From positions 1 to 64,000 of the forward strand of contig NZ_AGTS01000036.1 of NCBI RefSeq assembly GCF_000238595.1: a DNA stretch of 64,000 nucleotides, in the 5' to 3' direction. The translations under genes and the position numbers were made by a program. The notes under the pieces were generated by a model. That model saw nothing but the letters and a program-made list of their open reading frames with translations. It did no database searches and was not told the DNA's origin. Below are positions 1 through 9,234 of the stretch, one piece after another (position 1 is the stretch's first letter; every line of letters starts with the position of its first letter). This DNA comes from Acidovorax sp. NO-1 (GTDB lineage: Bacteria > Pseudomonadota > Gammaproteobacteria > Burkholderiales > Burkholderiaceae_C).

Positions 1-72
1 TTAGGCGGCATTGGATGACACACCGTGGCCTTGCTCCATCGCAACAATGGGCTTTTGTTACAGGAGCTGCCC

Positions 73-291
73 ATGACGCGCATTCCGCCATTACCAGAAG
101 CCCGGGTGGACGAGGCTGAACGCAAGGTCAGCGCCATCCTGGCAGAACTGGAAGAGGCCACCGATTCGGAGGTCAAGGACATTGATCTGGAGGACGTGGT
201 GGAAACCGACGCCGCATCGGGCCATCCAGCCGTGCACCAGACCGTGGAAATCACCGTGCAGCCCCGCGCGCAGCGCAGGTGGCTCAAATAG
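73..291 (+). CDS. Small acidic hypothetical protein
   Basis: Encodes about 72 residues that I do not recognise. The middle (about residues 10-45) is rich in Glu and Asp with heptad-like Ala/Leu spacing, so a helical segment is likely; the tail is basic. There is no signal peptide or membrane segment. I chose the ATG at 73 because an ACAGGAG ribosome site lies just upstream; an in-frame ATG at 25 would add 16 residues without a comparable site. It lies upstream of another small gene on the same strand. Function unknown. Confidence 0.55.
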   Translation: MTRIPPLPEARVDEAERKVSAILAELEEATDSEVKDIDLEDVVETDAASGHPAVHQTVEITVQPRAQRRWLK

Positions 292-436
292 CGCGCGGAC
301 CCATGCGCGGCCAGCGCCCCGGCGTTGTCTGACAGGCGCACGGTCTGCCGGACTTCGCCCGGCGCCTGCCAAGCGCCTTAAAAAAGGAACACAGATGAAA
401 CCACTCGGGTTTCGTTGCCCTTTTCAGGAGACGCAC

Positions 437-796
437 ATGCAGTCAACCCATCCCAAACCAGCCGACACACACCCCCCGCCCATCGACGCGGACCTGGCCG
501 AGCAGGCCACCCCGGGCTACGGCATTCCCTCGCAAGACCCGAGACAAGGCGCTCAGACGGCCCTGTCGCCCGAAGACGCTGAGCGCGAGTCCCAGTCGGT
601 GCTGATGGGTGGCGGAATGATGGCGGGCGCAGCGGCTGGCGCGGCCGTTGGTGTGGCGGTCGCCGGCCCGGTTGGTGTCCTCGTTGGAGGCACGGTAGGC
701 GGCATCGCAGGTGCGCTTGGCGGCGCGGCGGCTGGTACGGCGGTGGATACCGGCGAAACCGCTCCTGCATCGGACGCCCCGGCCCGCCGTACCTGA
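437..796 (+). CDS. Glycine-zipper membrane protein, hypothetical
   Basis: About 119 residues: a Pro/Asp-rich polar N-terminal half, then from about residue 55 a long Gly/Ala/Val stretch with repeated GxxxG spacing (GGGMMAGAAAGAAVG and GGTVGGIAGALGG), typical of glycine-zipper segments that pack in or on membranes. There is no obvious cleavable signal peptide. The ATG at 437 has a good AGGAG site. An in-frame ATG at 395, also with an AAGGA site, would add 14 residues, so the start is uncertain. Similar small proteins occur among envelope or stress genes; no specific role can be assigned. Confidence 0.6.
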   Translation: MQSTHPKPADTHPPPIDADLAEQATPGYGIPSQDPRQGAQTALSPEDAERESQSVLMGGGMMAGAAAGAAVGVAVAGPVGVLVGGTVGGIAGALGGAAAGTAVDTGETAPASDAPARRT

Positions 797-830
797 GCCT
801 GTCCGGCCGGAGTACGGCCTTCAATTGCGC

Positions 831-881
831 AAATTTGATAGCTGTAGGCGCTTATACAGCAAGCGCTGGAGGCCATTTTGA
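831..881 (+). repeat. Comamonad-type palindromic repeat, copy R1
   Basis: Contains gatagctg, then GCGCTT-N7-AAGCGC (hairpin arms) followed by TGGAGGCC and a T run. It lies between the glycine-zipper gene and the tRNA-Arg gene, downstream of both. Confidence 0.85.
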
Positions 882-890
882 CTATGAATA

Positions 891-965
891 TGGTCCCCTC
901 GACAGGAATCGAACCTGTATCTAGCGCTTAGGAGGCACTCGTTCTATCCATTGAACTACGAGGAG
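891..965 (-). tRNA. tRNA-Arg (anticodon CCU)
   Basis: Read on the minus strand, the 75 bases fold as a cloverleaf. The 7-bp acceptor stem pairs CTCCTCG with CGAGGGG (one T-G wobble). The anticodon loop is CTCCTAA, giving anticodon CCT, and the T arm is ACAGG-TTCGATT-CCTGT. The 3' CCA is encoded. It decodes AGG. Repeat copy R1 begins about 10 bases beyond its 3' end. No integrase gene or duplicated tRNA fragment is seen nearby. Confidence 0.95.
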
Positions 966-1021
966 GCGAGACAGCCGCGCATTGTAGTGGGCGCTGCGGC
1001 CTCGGCCGCGAGGGTGCGGGC

Positions 1022-4000
1022 TCAGTCGTACTTCACGGTGTAGATGATGTCCACCGCGCTCTTCTCGCCTGTCTGCCCGCGCAGCGTGAGGCTGCGGGTG
1101 AGGTCGTAGAAGATGTAGAGCGTGCCCAGCGTGCCCGACAGGCTGCGTTCGTACGTCACATACAGATCTTGTGAGAGCCGCTTGCCCAGGGTGAGGGCCG
1201 CGGTGGATGCGTCTTCACCCGCGGCAGGCCCTTTGACGCCGATTTCGTCCAGGCCGAGCCGACTGGCGATGCCCGCGCCCGGGTTGTTGCCCCGGCCGAG
1301 CAGCGCCAGGGCGGCCTGCTGGAGCACGGCGGCTTCGGCACCGCCGGCAGCGGCATCGCGGCCCAGCACCACCCACGAGAGCTTCTCGGCGTCGGGCAGC
1401 TCGGGGTCGGAATACAGCGTGACCCGGGGCGCCTGCGCGGTGCCGGTGACCTGCACACCGGCGCGCACGCGGATGTTGGGGCGCAGCGCCAGAATGTCGA
1501 GCGAGGGGTTGTTGTACGGGCCGTTGAACCGGATCAGGCCGGTTTCCACGTTCAGCATCTGGCCCCAGGCGCGGTAGCGGCCTTCGTCGGTGCGCACCTC
1601 GCCGGTCACGCGCGGCGGGGCGCCGGGCACGGCGCTGCTGCGGATCTCCACCTCGCCCGTGAGGCGTGTGGTGATGCCGTGGCCGCTCAGGGCAAAGTCG
1701 CGCCCCAGGTTGAGGGTGATCGCAATGTCGGGCGGCTTGGCGGTTTCGGCCTGGGCCGCCACCTGGCTCGCCTTGGCGGCGGCCTGGGCCCGGGCCTGGT
1801 CGGCAAGGTCTTTGGCTTTGGAGCGCACCACCACGTCAGACCCCAGCGTGGGCGCGGATTCGTCGGGCAGGATGATGGTGGCGCGGTCGGTGGTGAGCTT
1901 GCCGCGCAGGCTGATCTGGCCCTGCTGCAGCTGCGCCTGCACGGTGCCCGAGACGCTGACCTGGCGGTCGGCCCGCACCAGCACCTGCAGCGCTTTGGCC
2001 TCGGCCTGCATCGACATGGCAATGCCTGACATGCCCGTGGCTGCGGTGGCGCTGTTGCCCCAGGTGATGCGGCCGGTGCCGGTGAGCGTGCCGCCGTCTT
2101 GCGACGCCGCCGTGCGGTTGCCGCTGAAGCCCGCAATGCGTGCGCTGCTGCCGCGCCCGCCCTGCAGGCGCAACTCGGTGATGTTGAGCTGGTTGCCCTG
2201 CAGCGTGGCCCGCAGGCGCCCGCCCTGCAGGTCCACGCCGTCGACCACCGAGCGCACGGCCATGTCGTCAGCGCCCAGCGTGCCGGCCCAGAGCGGTGCA
2301 TTGCGGGTGCCCGACAAGGTGGCGCTGGCATCGAGCGTGCCGCGCACGCGCCAGCCGGGCGGCGCCAGCGCCGACCACACGCCCACATCGGGCAGGCGGG
2401 CGCGCAGGGTGCCGGCCAGCGGCGCGTCGGCGGCCCAGGTGATGGGGTTGTCTGCGGTGGCAGGTGCCAGGCGGGTGCTGACGGTGGCGTCCACCTCGCC
2501 CGCTCGGTCGCTGGTCCACAGCAGACGGGCGCGGAGGGCGTCGCCTTCGGCTTCGACAGAAATTTCTGCCTGGCGCACGCCTGCGGGGCTGCCTGCGCCC
2601 GAGCCCGGGGTTCTGGCGGAGGCCTCCGTGGCGATGGCAGTGACGGCGCCTGCGCCCGTGCCCTGGCCGCTGCTTTGCACGGCGGTCACGGCGGTGGCGT
2701 CGCCCGCCAGGATGCGCAGATCGCCGCTGGCGCGGCGCAGGCTGGCGCTGGCCCGCAGGCTGCGGGTGGTGTCCACGCTCCACTGCCCGTCCAGTACTAC
2801 GCTGGTGGAAAGGCCCATGCGCGCCAGCAGCGGCTGAGCGGGGACGCCCGGCGCGCCCGCGCTGCCCGGTTTGTCGCCCAGGCCCAGCGCATCCACCCAC
2901 GCCATGGGCAGGCCTTGCAGCGTGCCCTGGGTTTGCAGCGTGGCGGGTGTGCCTGCGCTTGCACTGGTCGCCACGCGCACGGGCTGCCAGCGCAGGACGA
3001 CGGTGCCGGGCATCGGGCCCGTCAGGCGGGCCTGGCCGGCCGAGGTTTGCAGCGTGAGCCCGCTTGCCGATCTGTTGACGTTGACCGATACCGGCTCGGC
3101 CAGCTGCAGCGCCCAGGGGCCGGGGCGTTGCGCGTCTTGCGCCTGCAGTCGCAGCTCGCTGATCTGTGCCTTCCATTGCCCGGCGGCGGGCATGCCACCG
3201 GCCAGGCGGGTTTGCACTGTGGCCCGCAGCGCTTGCGGGCCAAGGGTTCGGGCCTCGCCATTGAGCACCAGCGATGCCTGGGCCAGGCTGCCCGACAGCG
3301 TGGCGCTCAACGCGCGCAGCTGAACGGGTTGCAGGGTGGCTGCGCCGGGTTCTGCGCCGGTGGCAGTGGCTGGCAGCGTCAGGTCCAGCTGGGGCGCGGT
3401 GAGCGTGGCTTGCAGCTCGAACAGGTCTTTGCCTGTGGGCAGCGCGTTGCCGCTGCTGGCGGCTTGCAGTTGCCGGGCGGCGGTTTGCCAGCCGCCCTTC
3501 CACCTTGCGGTGAGCTGTGCCGTACCTTTGGCTGCCGCGCCCCGTACGGAGCGCTGCAGGTTGGCACCCACAAAGGGCAGGGTGGTCAGCCATTGGATAG
3601 TGCGGTCGGCGTCGGCCCACTGCACCTGCAGATCGCCCGCACCGGTCTGGGGGGCGATCTGCCCGTTGGCCCGTGCCGTGGCGCCGGGCACGGTGAGTGT
3701 CAGCTGCCCCTGGGCGGACTGTGCACCCAGCGCAATGCGCAAGCCGGTCGCCTCTGCGCGCGCCTGCAGGGCATCGAGCAGCAGGCGGTCGAGCTGCAGG
3801 GTGCCGACGCTGTCTGTGCCTTGCGCGGGGCCCGGCGGTTGCCAGCTGCCTTGCGCGGTGAGGGTGTTGATGCGTAGCGGGGCGGGGCCCGTGGTGCGTA
3901 CAGCACGCGCAGGGGTGGTGCTGCGCGCGGCCGGGCCGGGGGTGGCGCGAATGTCGGCGTTGAAGCGCACGGCGGTGCCTTGCGTTTCGGCGCGGATGCG

Positions 4001-5351
4001 GCCCGAGAGCGGCGCCGCAGCCAGGGCGGTGTGCAAGGCGTCGGGCCGCAGGCCGCGCAGCTCGGCCTGGCCCTCCAGCGCGTCGGTGGCGGGCGTGAAG
4101 TGGCCTTGCACGGCGGCGCTGCCGCCGCCCGCCTGGAGCGTAGCGCCAGGCACATCCCACCGGCTGCCGTCGTAGGTGGCGCTGGCTTGCAGGGCGGTCA
4201 GCGGCAGGCGGGCCTGGTCCCCACGGGCCGGGCAGGTCGTTGCGCAGCCGGGCCTCCAGCGACCAGCCGCTCGATGGGCTGGTCGTGGCGCTGCTGCGGT
4301 CTCTGGTGCCCACTGGCGCAGGGCCGGCCTGTAGCGTGCCGTGCAGCTGCGTGGCAGGGGCCTGCGGCCACAGCGCTGCCAGGTTCACCGCGCGCAAGGT
4401 GGCGGTGGCCGCCTGCACAGGCTGTGACGCCCACGGGGCCAGTGTGGCCTGCACATCAGCCTGCATGGGCTCTGCGGAGGCTGGGTTTGCCGATCCCGCC
4501 GGTGCCGCATCTGCGGCGGGGCTCACGCGCGCCTGGAGCTCCAGCTGCGCCGCCGCCGTGGCCAGGGTGCCCTGCAGCGTGGCGTGGGCGCCCAGCTGGA
4601 TCGGGGTGGTGGACGTGCTGCCTGGCACAGTGGTCTGCACGTTGCCCTCCACCGTCACATCCAGGGCCATGGGCGTCCGGGCCTGCAAGGTGGCGCGGGC
4701 GCTGTAGCGGCCCTGGGCCAGTTGCACTTGGTCGATGTTCAGCCGGTGCTCGCCGCCGTCAAAGCGGTAGTCGCCTTGCAGCCCTTGGGCCTGCACGGCG
4801 GTGGGGCCCGCCCACTGGATGGCATCGACCCGAAACGGCACACCGATCTGCAGCGGCAGCACCAGCTCTGTCAGGGGATTCAGGGGCGTATCGGGTGGAG
4901 GAACCGCAGGTGTCTGGGGCGTGATCAGCACGCGCGCGGCGTGCACCTCGCCCAGCTCGAGACGGCGCTGCAGCAAGGGAGCCAGCTGCCAGCCCAGGCG
5001 GATGTCGGTCACCTCCACCGCCAGGGTGGGGCTGCTCCAGCGCAGCCAGCCAATGCGCCCGCCGCTGCGCAGCGCGCCCGACACCTCGCGGCTTTCCAGC
5101 GTCTGGTCGGCGGGCAGGTACTGCGCCGCACGCGCAAGGGCAGCGGCCAGCGATGTGCTGCTGCCCGCCCACCACCAGACGCCCGTTGCGGCCACCAGCA
5201 CCAGCGCCACCAGGCTGAGCAGCAGCCAGCCCAGCGCGCGCACGGCACGTGGCGCGCGCCGGGGTGGTGCACGCCCGGCCGTGGTGGCCCCGGCGCTGAA
5301 ATCGGAGGCGCGGGCGCGGGGTGGTGGCGGTGGCGGGGTGCGCGTTGCCAT
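1022..5351 (-). pseudogene. tamB: tamB, broken by a one-base frameshift
   Basis: TamB is the inner-membrane-anchored, periplasm-spanning partner of TamA and acts in outer-membrane protein assembly or phospholipid transport. The N-terminal piece has an N-terminal membrane anchor (about residues 40-60) and runs in one frame to about 4222. The rest, ending in the conserved DUF490 region (VNIRVRAGVQVTGTA-like to FYDLTRSLTLRGQTGEKSAVDI), is in another frame to 1022. Dropping one G from the GGGG run (plus-strand CCCC at 4219-4222) joins them as GPW-DQARLPLTAL and would give about 1442 residues, a normal TamB length. The start codon overlaps the tamA stop by one base (TGATG), so the genes are probably translationally coupled. 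Either a true recent inactivation or a sequencing error; the protein otherwise looks well conserved. Confidence 0.85.
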
Positions 5352-7294
5352 CAGAAGCTGAACCCCAGGCGCAGGTGCAGCCGCACCTCTTGGGTCTTCA
5401 CGCCGTAGGCCAGATCCGCCTGCACCGGGCCCACGGGGCTGCGCCAGCGCACGCCTGCGCCCAGCCCCACGCGGGGGCTCAGGTCACCGACCTTGTCCGC
5501 CACGGCGCCCGCATCCATGAACACGGCGCTCTCCCAGTCTGTCATCTGACCCTTGTAGACGATGGGGCGCTGCCATTCCACGCTGCCCGCTGCCATGGTG
5601 CGGCCGCCGTAAATCTGGCCGTTGTCGGTGCGTGCGCCGATGCTGCGGTAACCATAGCCGCGCACGGTGGTATCCCCCCCGGTCAGAAAAAGCTGGGTCA
5701 CGGGCACCTGGGCACCATCGCGGGCCAGCACCACACCGGCTTCGGCGCGCAGCGCCACACGGGCGTTGCGCCCCACGCCCGCGCTGTCGGTCACCCGGTC
5801 GGCGGGAACGAAGGACTGCCAGCGCACCAGCGCACGCACAAAGGGGTCGCGCTCGGGCCGCAGTGTGGTGCCCAGGCCCAGCTCCACCGCAATGCCGTGG
5901 CCGCGGGTGGGTGCGGTCAGGCTGTTGAAATAGCGGCCCGTCCAGCCGTAGTTGATGCTCAGGGCGGCGCTGGAATCTGCGGGCGAGAGCGCGTTGGCGG
6001 CCAGCCCCTGGCTGTGCGCGTAGTCGTACTGCAGAAAGTAGTTGCGGTCGATGTGCTTGCTGCTTTTGCTGCGCCCGGAGCGCAGGCGCCCGCTGTTGAC
6101 GTCGTAGTCGCCGGTGGCCTCGCGTTGCAGCTGGGCGCCTGCAAACCAGCGCCAGCCGTTGTCATCGGGCAGGTCGGTCCATTCGCTGCTGGCGTGTTTG
6201 GTCTCGCGGTCCAGCGAGAGCTTGCTCACCGCGCGCCAGCCGATCACGGGCAGCTGGTTGTGGATGTGCTCCAGCGACAGGCGTGCGCCGCTGTCGGTCG
6301 AAAAGCCGGGACCGAACACCAGCTTTTGCAGCGGCGCCTCCCGCACCTTGGCCACCACGGGTGCGGACTGCGGGTCGGTGCCCTCGGTATCGAGCGTGAG
6401 GAACACGGCGTCGTAATAGCCGCTGCTGGCCAAGCGCAGCTGGGCATCCAGCATTTCGGCCTCGTCGTACACAGCACCGGTAGGCAGGCGGGCCAGACGG
6501 CTTGCGCCATCGGCGGCGTAGCGCTCGCTGCCTTCGACCCGCAGGGGCCCGAAGCGGTAGGGCGGGCCCGGGTCGTACGTCACGCTCAGCTTGGCCTCGT
6601 GGGTATCGGCATCCACCTCGGCACGGCTGTTGGCAATGCGCGCCGTGGGAAAGCGGCGCACCTGCAGTTCACGCAGGCCGCCATTCTTGGCAGAGTCCCA
6701 TGCAGACTGGGTAAACGGCAGGCCGGGGGGCAGCGACCAGTTGCGCTGCACGCGCAGCTGCTGGCGTGTGCGGCCCTCCGCATCGTTGCCCGACAGGGCG
6801 GAAAAGCCGATGTCGGCACTGGCAATGCGGGTCTGCGGCCCGGGCTGCACGGTGACAACCACGGTGCGCGGCGCGCCTGCGCTGGCCGGGGTTTCGGTGA
6901 GCTCGACCGTGATGGTGGGCGCAAAGTACCCCATCGTGCCCAGCAGCTCGCGGGCGTTGGCATCGGCCGCCCCCAGCAGGCGCTGCAGCTCGGCGGCCTG
7001 CAGATCGGGCAGGTTGCGAAAGCGCTGCAGTTCCAGATGGCGCTCCAGCGTCTCGCGCACCTCGTCGGGCGCCCGCACCTCGACCGCGAACGATGGCGAG
7101 GCCGATTCGGCCACCACGGGCGCGCCGGGTGCGTCGGTGTCGCCCTCTGTACCGTTCAATGGCAGCAGGCTGCAGCCCTGCAGGCACAGCGCGCCAATAA
7201 GCAGCAACGCCGACCAGGGGGCCGGCGTTGGAGCATTGGCAGTGGCGGGGCGCAGGATTCGGAACAGCACGGCAGGAGGAAGGTAAGGGCGCAA
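5351..7294 (-). CDS. tamA: TamA, BamA-family outer membrane assembly protein
   Basis: About 647 residues. An N-terminal hydrophobic segment ends in LCLQGC near residue 41, resembling a lipoprotein signal. POTRA-like repeats follow (about 80-340), then a C-terminal 16-strand bacterial surface antigen barrel, which carries TVRGYGYRSIG and ends in an aromatic residue (GFSF), as outer-membrane barrels do. It inserts in the outer membrane and works with TamB, encoded immediately downstream with a one-base overlap. The start at 7294 is TTG with no strong ribosome site; an in-frame GTG at 7270 is an alternative. Confidence 0.9.
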   Translation of the reverse strand: MRPYLPPAVLFRILRPATANAPTPAPWSALLLIGALCLQGCSLLPLNGTEGDTDAPGAPVVAESASPSFAVEVRAPDEVRETLERHLELQRFRNLPDLQAAELQRLLGAADANARELLGTMGYFAPTITVELTETPASAGAPRTVVVTVQPGPQTRIASADIGFSALSGNDAEGRTRQQLRVQRNWSLPPGLPFTQSAWDSAKNGGLRELQVRRFPTARIANSRAEVDADTHEAKLSVTYDPGPPYRFGPLRVEGSERYAADGASRLARLPTGAVYDEAEMLDAQLRLASSGYYDAVFLTLDTEGTDPQSAPVVAKVREAPLQKLVFGPGFSTDSGARLSLEHIHNQLPVIGWRAVSKLSLDRETKHASSEWTDLPDDNGWRWFAGAQLQREATGDYDVNSGRLRSGRSKSSKHIDRNYFLQYDYAHSQGLAANALSPADSSAALSINYGWTGRYFNSLTAPTRGHGIAVELGLGTTLRPERDPFVRALVRWQSFVPADRVTDSAGVGRNARVALRAEAGVVLARDGAQVPVTQLFLTGGDTTVRGYGYRSIGARTDNGQIYGGRTMAAGSVEWQRPIVYKGQMTDWESAVFMDAGAVADKVGDLSPRVGLGAGVRWRSPVGPVQADLAYGVKTQEVRLHLRLGFSF

Positions 7295-7409
7295 GGGGTG
7301 GCGGCGATCAGCGCCCCCGACTATGCCGCGAAAAAAAGCCCTTGCTTGTCAGACAGGGACTCACATGCGGCTTGCCCTTGCCCCCGCCAGCGGATGGCCC
7401 AGAGGGAAC

Positions 7410-8597
7410 CTATTTGGACAGCAGCCGCATGGTTTCTTCGAGCCCCTTGAGCGACAGCGGGTACATGCGGTTGCCCAGCAGCTGCTGGATGATGCTGATG
7501 CTCTGGCGGTACTGCCACACCCCCTGGGGCTCGGGGTTGATCCACGCATGCTTGGGGAAGGCGTGCGTGAGGCGCTGGATCCACTCGGCGCCTGGCTCTT
7601 CGTTGTTGTATTCCACACTGCCGCCGGGCTGCAAAATCTCGTAGGGGCTCATGGTGGCGTCGCCCACGAAGATGAGTTTGTAGTCCTTGTTGTACTTGCG
7701 GATGATGTCCCAGGTCGGGAACTTCTCGGCAAAGCGGCGGCGGTTGTTCTTCCACATGAAGTCGTACACGCAGTTGTGGAAGTAGTAGAACTCCAGGTGC
7801 TTGAACTCATTCTTCACCGCGGAAAAGAGCTCTTCCACGCGCTGGATGTGCTCGTCCATCGTGCCGCCCACGTCCATCAGCAGCAGCACCTTCACGTTGT
7901 TGTGGCGCTCGGGCACCATCTTGATGTCCAGATACCCGGCGTTGGCAGCGGTACTGCGGATGGTGTCGGGCAGGTCCAGTTCGAGTTCATGCCCTTCGCG
8001 CGCAAACTTGCGCAGGCGGCGTAGCGCCACCTTGATGTTGCGCGTGCCCAGCTCCTGCTGGTCGTCGTAGTCCTTGTAGGCGCGCTGCTCCCACACCTTC
8101 ACGGCGCTCTTGTTCTTGCCCGCGCCGCCAATGCGCACGCCCTGCGGGTTGTAGCCGCCGTGGCCGAAGGGGCTGGTGCCGCCGGTGCCGATCCACTTGC
8201 TGCCGCCCTCGTGGCGTTCCTTCTGTTCTTCGAGGCGCTTTTTCAGCGTCTCCATCAGCTCGTCCCAGCCCATCTTCTCGATGGCGGCTTTCTGCTCGGG
8301 CGTGAGCTCGTTCTCCAGGATCTTGCGCAGCCAGTCGGCCGGGATCTCCTTGGTGAAGTCGGCCACCATCTCCACGCCCTTGAAGTAGGCGCCGAAGGCC
8401 CGGTCGAACTTGTCGTAGTGCTTCTCGTCCTTGACCAGCGTGAGGCGCGAGAGGTTGTAGAAATCGTCCAGGCTCCACGCGTCATCTGACCTGGGGCCCA
8501 CCACACCGGCCTGCAGGGCCTCGAGCAGGGTGAGGTATTCCTTCACGGACACCGGCAATTTGGCCGAGCGCAGGGTGTAGAAGAAGTCGATGAGCAT
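7410..8597 (-). CDS. CoxE-like von Willebrand factor A domain protein
   Basis: About 395 residues. Residues 1-200 are helical and charged. The VWA-like domain is about 230-390, with the metal-site region at MDVGGTMD (residues 241-248). A canonical MIDAS is DxSxS; here the two serines are Gly and Thr, so metal binding may be weakened. Members of this family pair with MoxR-type AAA ATPases as chaperone-like complexes that mature metal enzymes. A MoxR ATPase is encoded two genes upstream on the same strand. Its Shine-Dalgarno GGAGG (minus strand, 8606-8610) lies inside repeat copy R2, eight bases from the ATG. Confidence 0.85.
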   Translation of the reverse strand: MLIDFFYTLRSAKLPVSVKEYLTLLEALQAGVVGPRSDDAWSLDDFYNLSRLTLVKDEKHYDKFDRAFGAYFKGVEMVADFTKEIPADWLRKILENELTPEQKAAIEKMGWDELMETLKKRLEEQKERHEGGSKWIGTGGTSPFGHGGYNPQGVRIGGAGKNKSAVKVWEQRAYKDYDDQQELGTRNIKVALRRLRKFAREGHELELDLPDTIRSTAANAGYLDIKMVPERHNNVKVLLLMDVGGTMDEHIQRVEELFSAVKNEFKHLEFYYFHNCVYDFMWKNNRRRFAEKFPTWDIIRKYNKDYKLIFVGDATMSPYEILQPGGSVEYNNEEPGAEWIQRLTHAFPKHAWINPEPQGVWQYRQSISIIQQLLGNRMYPLSLKGLEETMRLLSK

Positions 8598-8600
8598 GAT

Positions 8601-8657
8601 ATTGGCCTCCAGCGCTTACTGGGTAAGCGCATGCCGCTCTAAAAGATATAGCAATTG
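8601..8657 (-). repeat. Palindromic repeat, copy R2, spanning a gene junction
   Basis: On the minus strand it reads TTGCTAT...GCGCTT-N7-AAGCGC then TGGAGGCC. Its left part is the last dozen codons of the GNAT gene, its core carries that gene's TAA stop, and its GGAGG is the ribosome site of the VWA gene. Confidence 0.8.
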
Positions 8658-9218
8658 TGCCTTGACCTCAGGCCACTCGCCAGTGCGCATGCTGTACATC
8701 ACCGTATCGCGGATGGTGCCGTCGCGGCGCAGTGCGTGGCCGCGGATCACACCGTCCTTTTTTGCGCCCAGGCGCTCGATGGCGCGTTGCGAGGCAAAGT
8801 TGAAGTTGTCGGTGCGCCAGCCCACCACATGGCAGCCCAGCGTGTCGAAGGCGTGGCCCATCATCAGGAGCTTGGCGGTGGTGTTGACGTGGGTGCGCTG
8901 CACGCTCTGGCGGTACCAGGTGTAGCCTATTTCCACGCGCTTCACGGCCGGCAGGATGTCGTGGTAGCTGGTGCTGCCCAGCACCGTTCCTGTCGCATCG
9001 TCTACCACCGCAAAAGCAAAGCGGTGGCCGTCTTCGCGCATCTTGAGCGCTGTCTCGATGTAGGCCCGTGTCTCATGCGGTTCGGGCACCGAGGTGATGC
9101 GCAGCTTCCACAGCTCGCCGTCCGCGGCAGCAGCGCGCAGGCCTTCTTCGTGCGCCAGGGCCAGCGGCTCCAGACGCACGCCGTTGTGGCACATCACCAG
9201 CGGTTCAACGAAACTCAT
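8616..9218 (-). CDS. GNAT family N-acetyltransferase (RimJ/RimL-like)
   Basis: About 200 residues with the GNAT fold of the RimJ/RimL type: LEPLALAHEEGL near the start, beta-4 region VLGSTSYHDI, the EIGYTWYRQSVQRTHVN acetyl-CoA stretch, and the NFASQRAIERLGAKKDGVIR element that ends such domains. It probably acetylates an amino terminus or a small amine; the substrate cannot be told. It sits between the MoxR ATPase and VWA genes on the same strand, 16 bases after the former. Its last residues (about LLYLLERHALTQ) and stop codon fall in repeat R2, so its C-terminus has been remodelled by the repeat. Confidence 0.88.
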   Translation of the reverse strand: MSFVEPLVMCHNGVRLEPLALAHEEGLRAAAADGELWKLRITSVPEPHETRAYIETALKMREDGHRFAFAVVDDATGTVLGSTSYHDILPAVKRVEIGYTWYRQSVQRTHVNTTAKLLMMGHAFDTLGCHVVGWRTDNFNFASQRAIERLGAKKDGVIRGHALRRDGTIRDTVMYSMRTGEWPEVKAQLLYLLERHALTQ

Positions 9219-9234
9219 GGCCGCGCTCCGGGAA

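Noticed and set aside
831-965. The tRNA-Arg and adjacent repeat as a phage or island attachment site
   Set aside because: There is no integrase, no duplicated tRNA end and ordinary conserved genes on both sides.
5321-7450. A 709-codon plus-strand frame over tamA
   Set aside because: It is antisense to TamA, which has POTRA and barrel features; no ribosome site or family resemblance supports the reverse frame.
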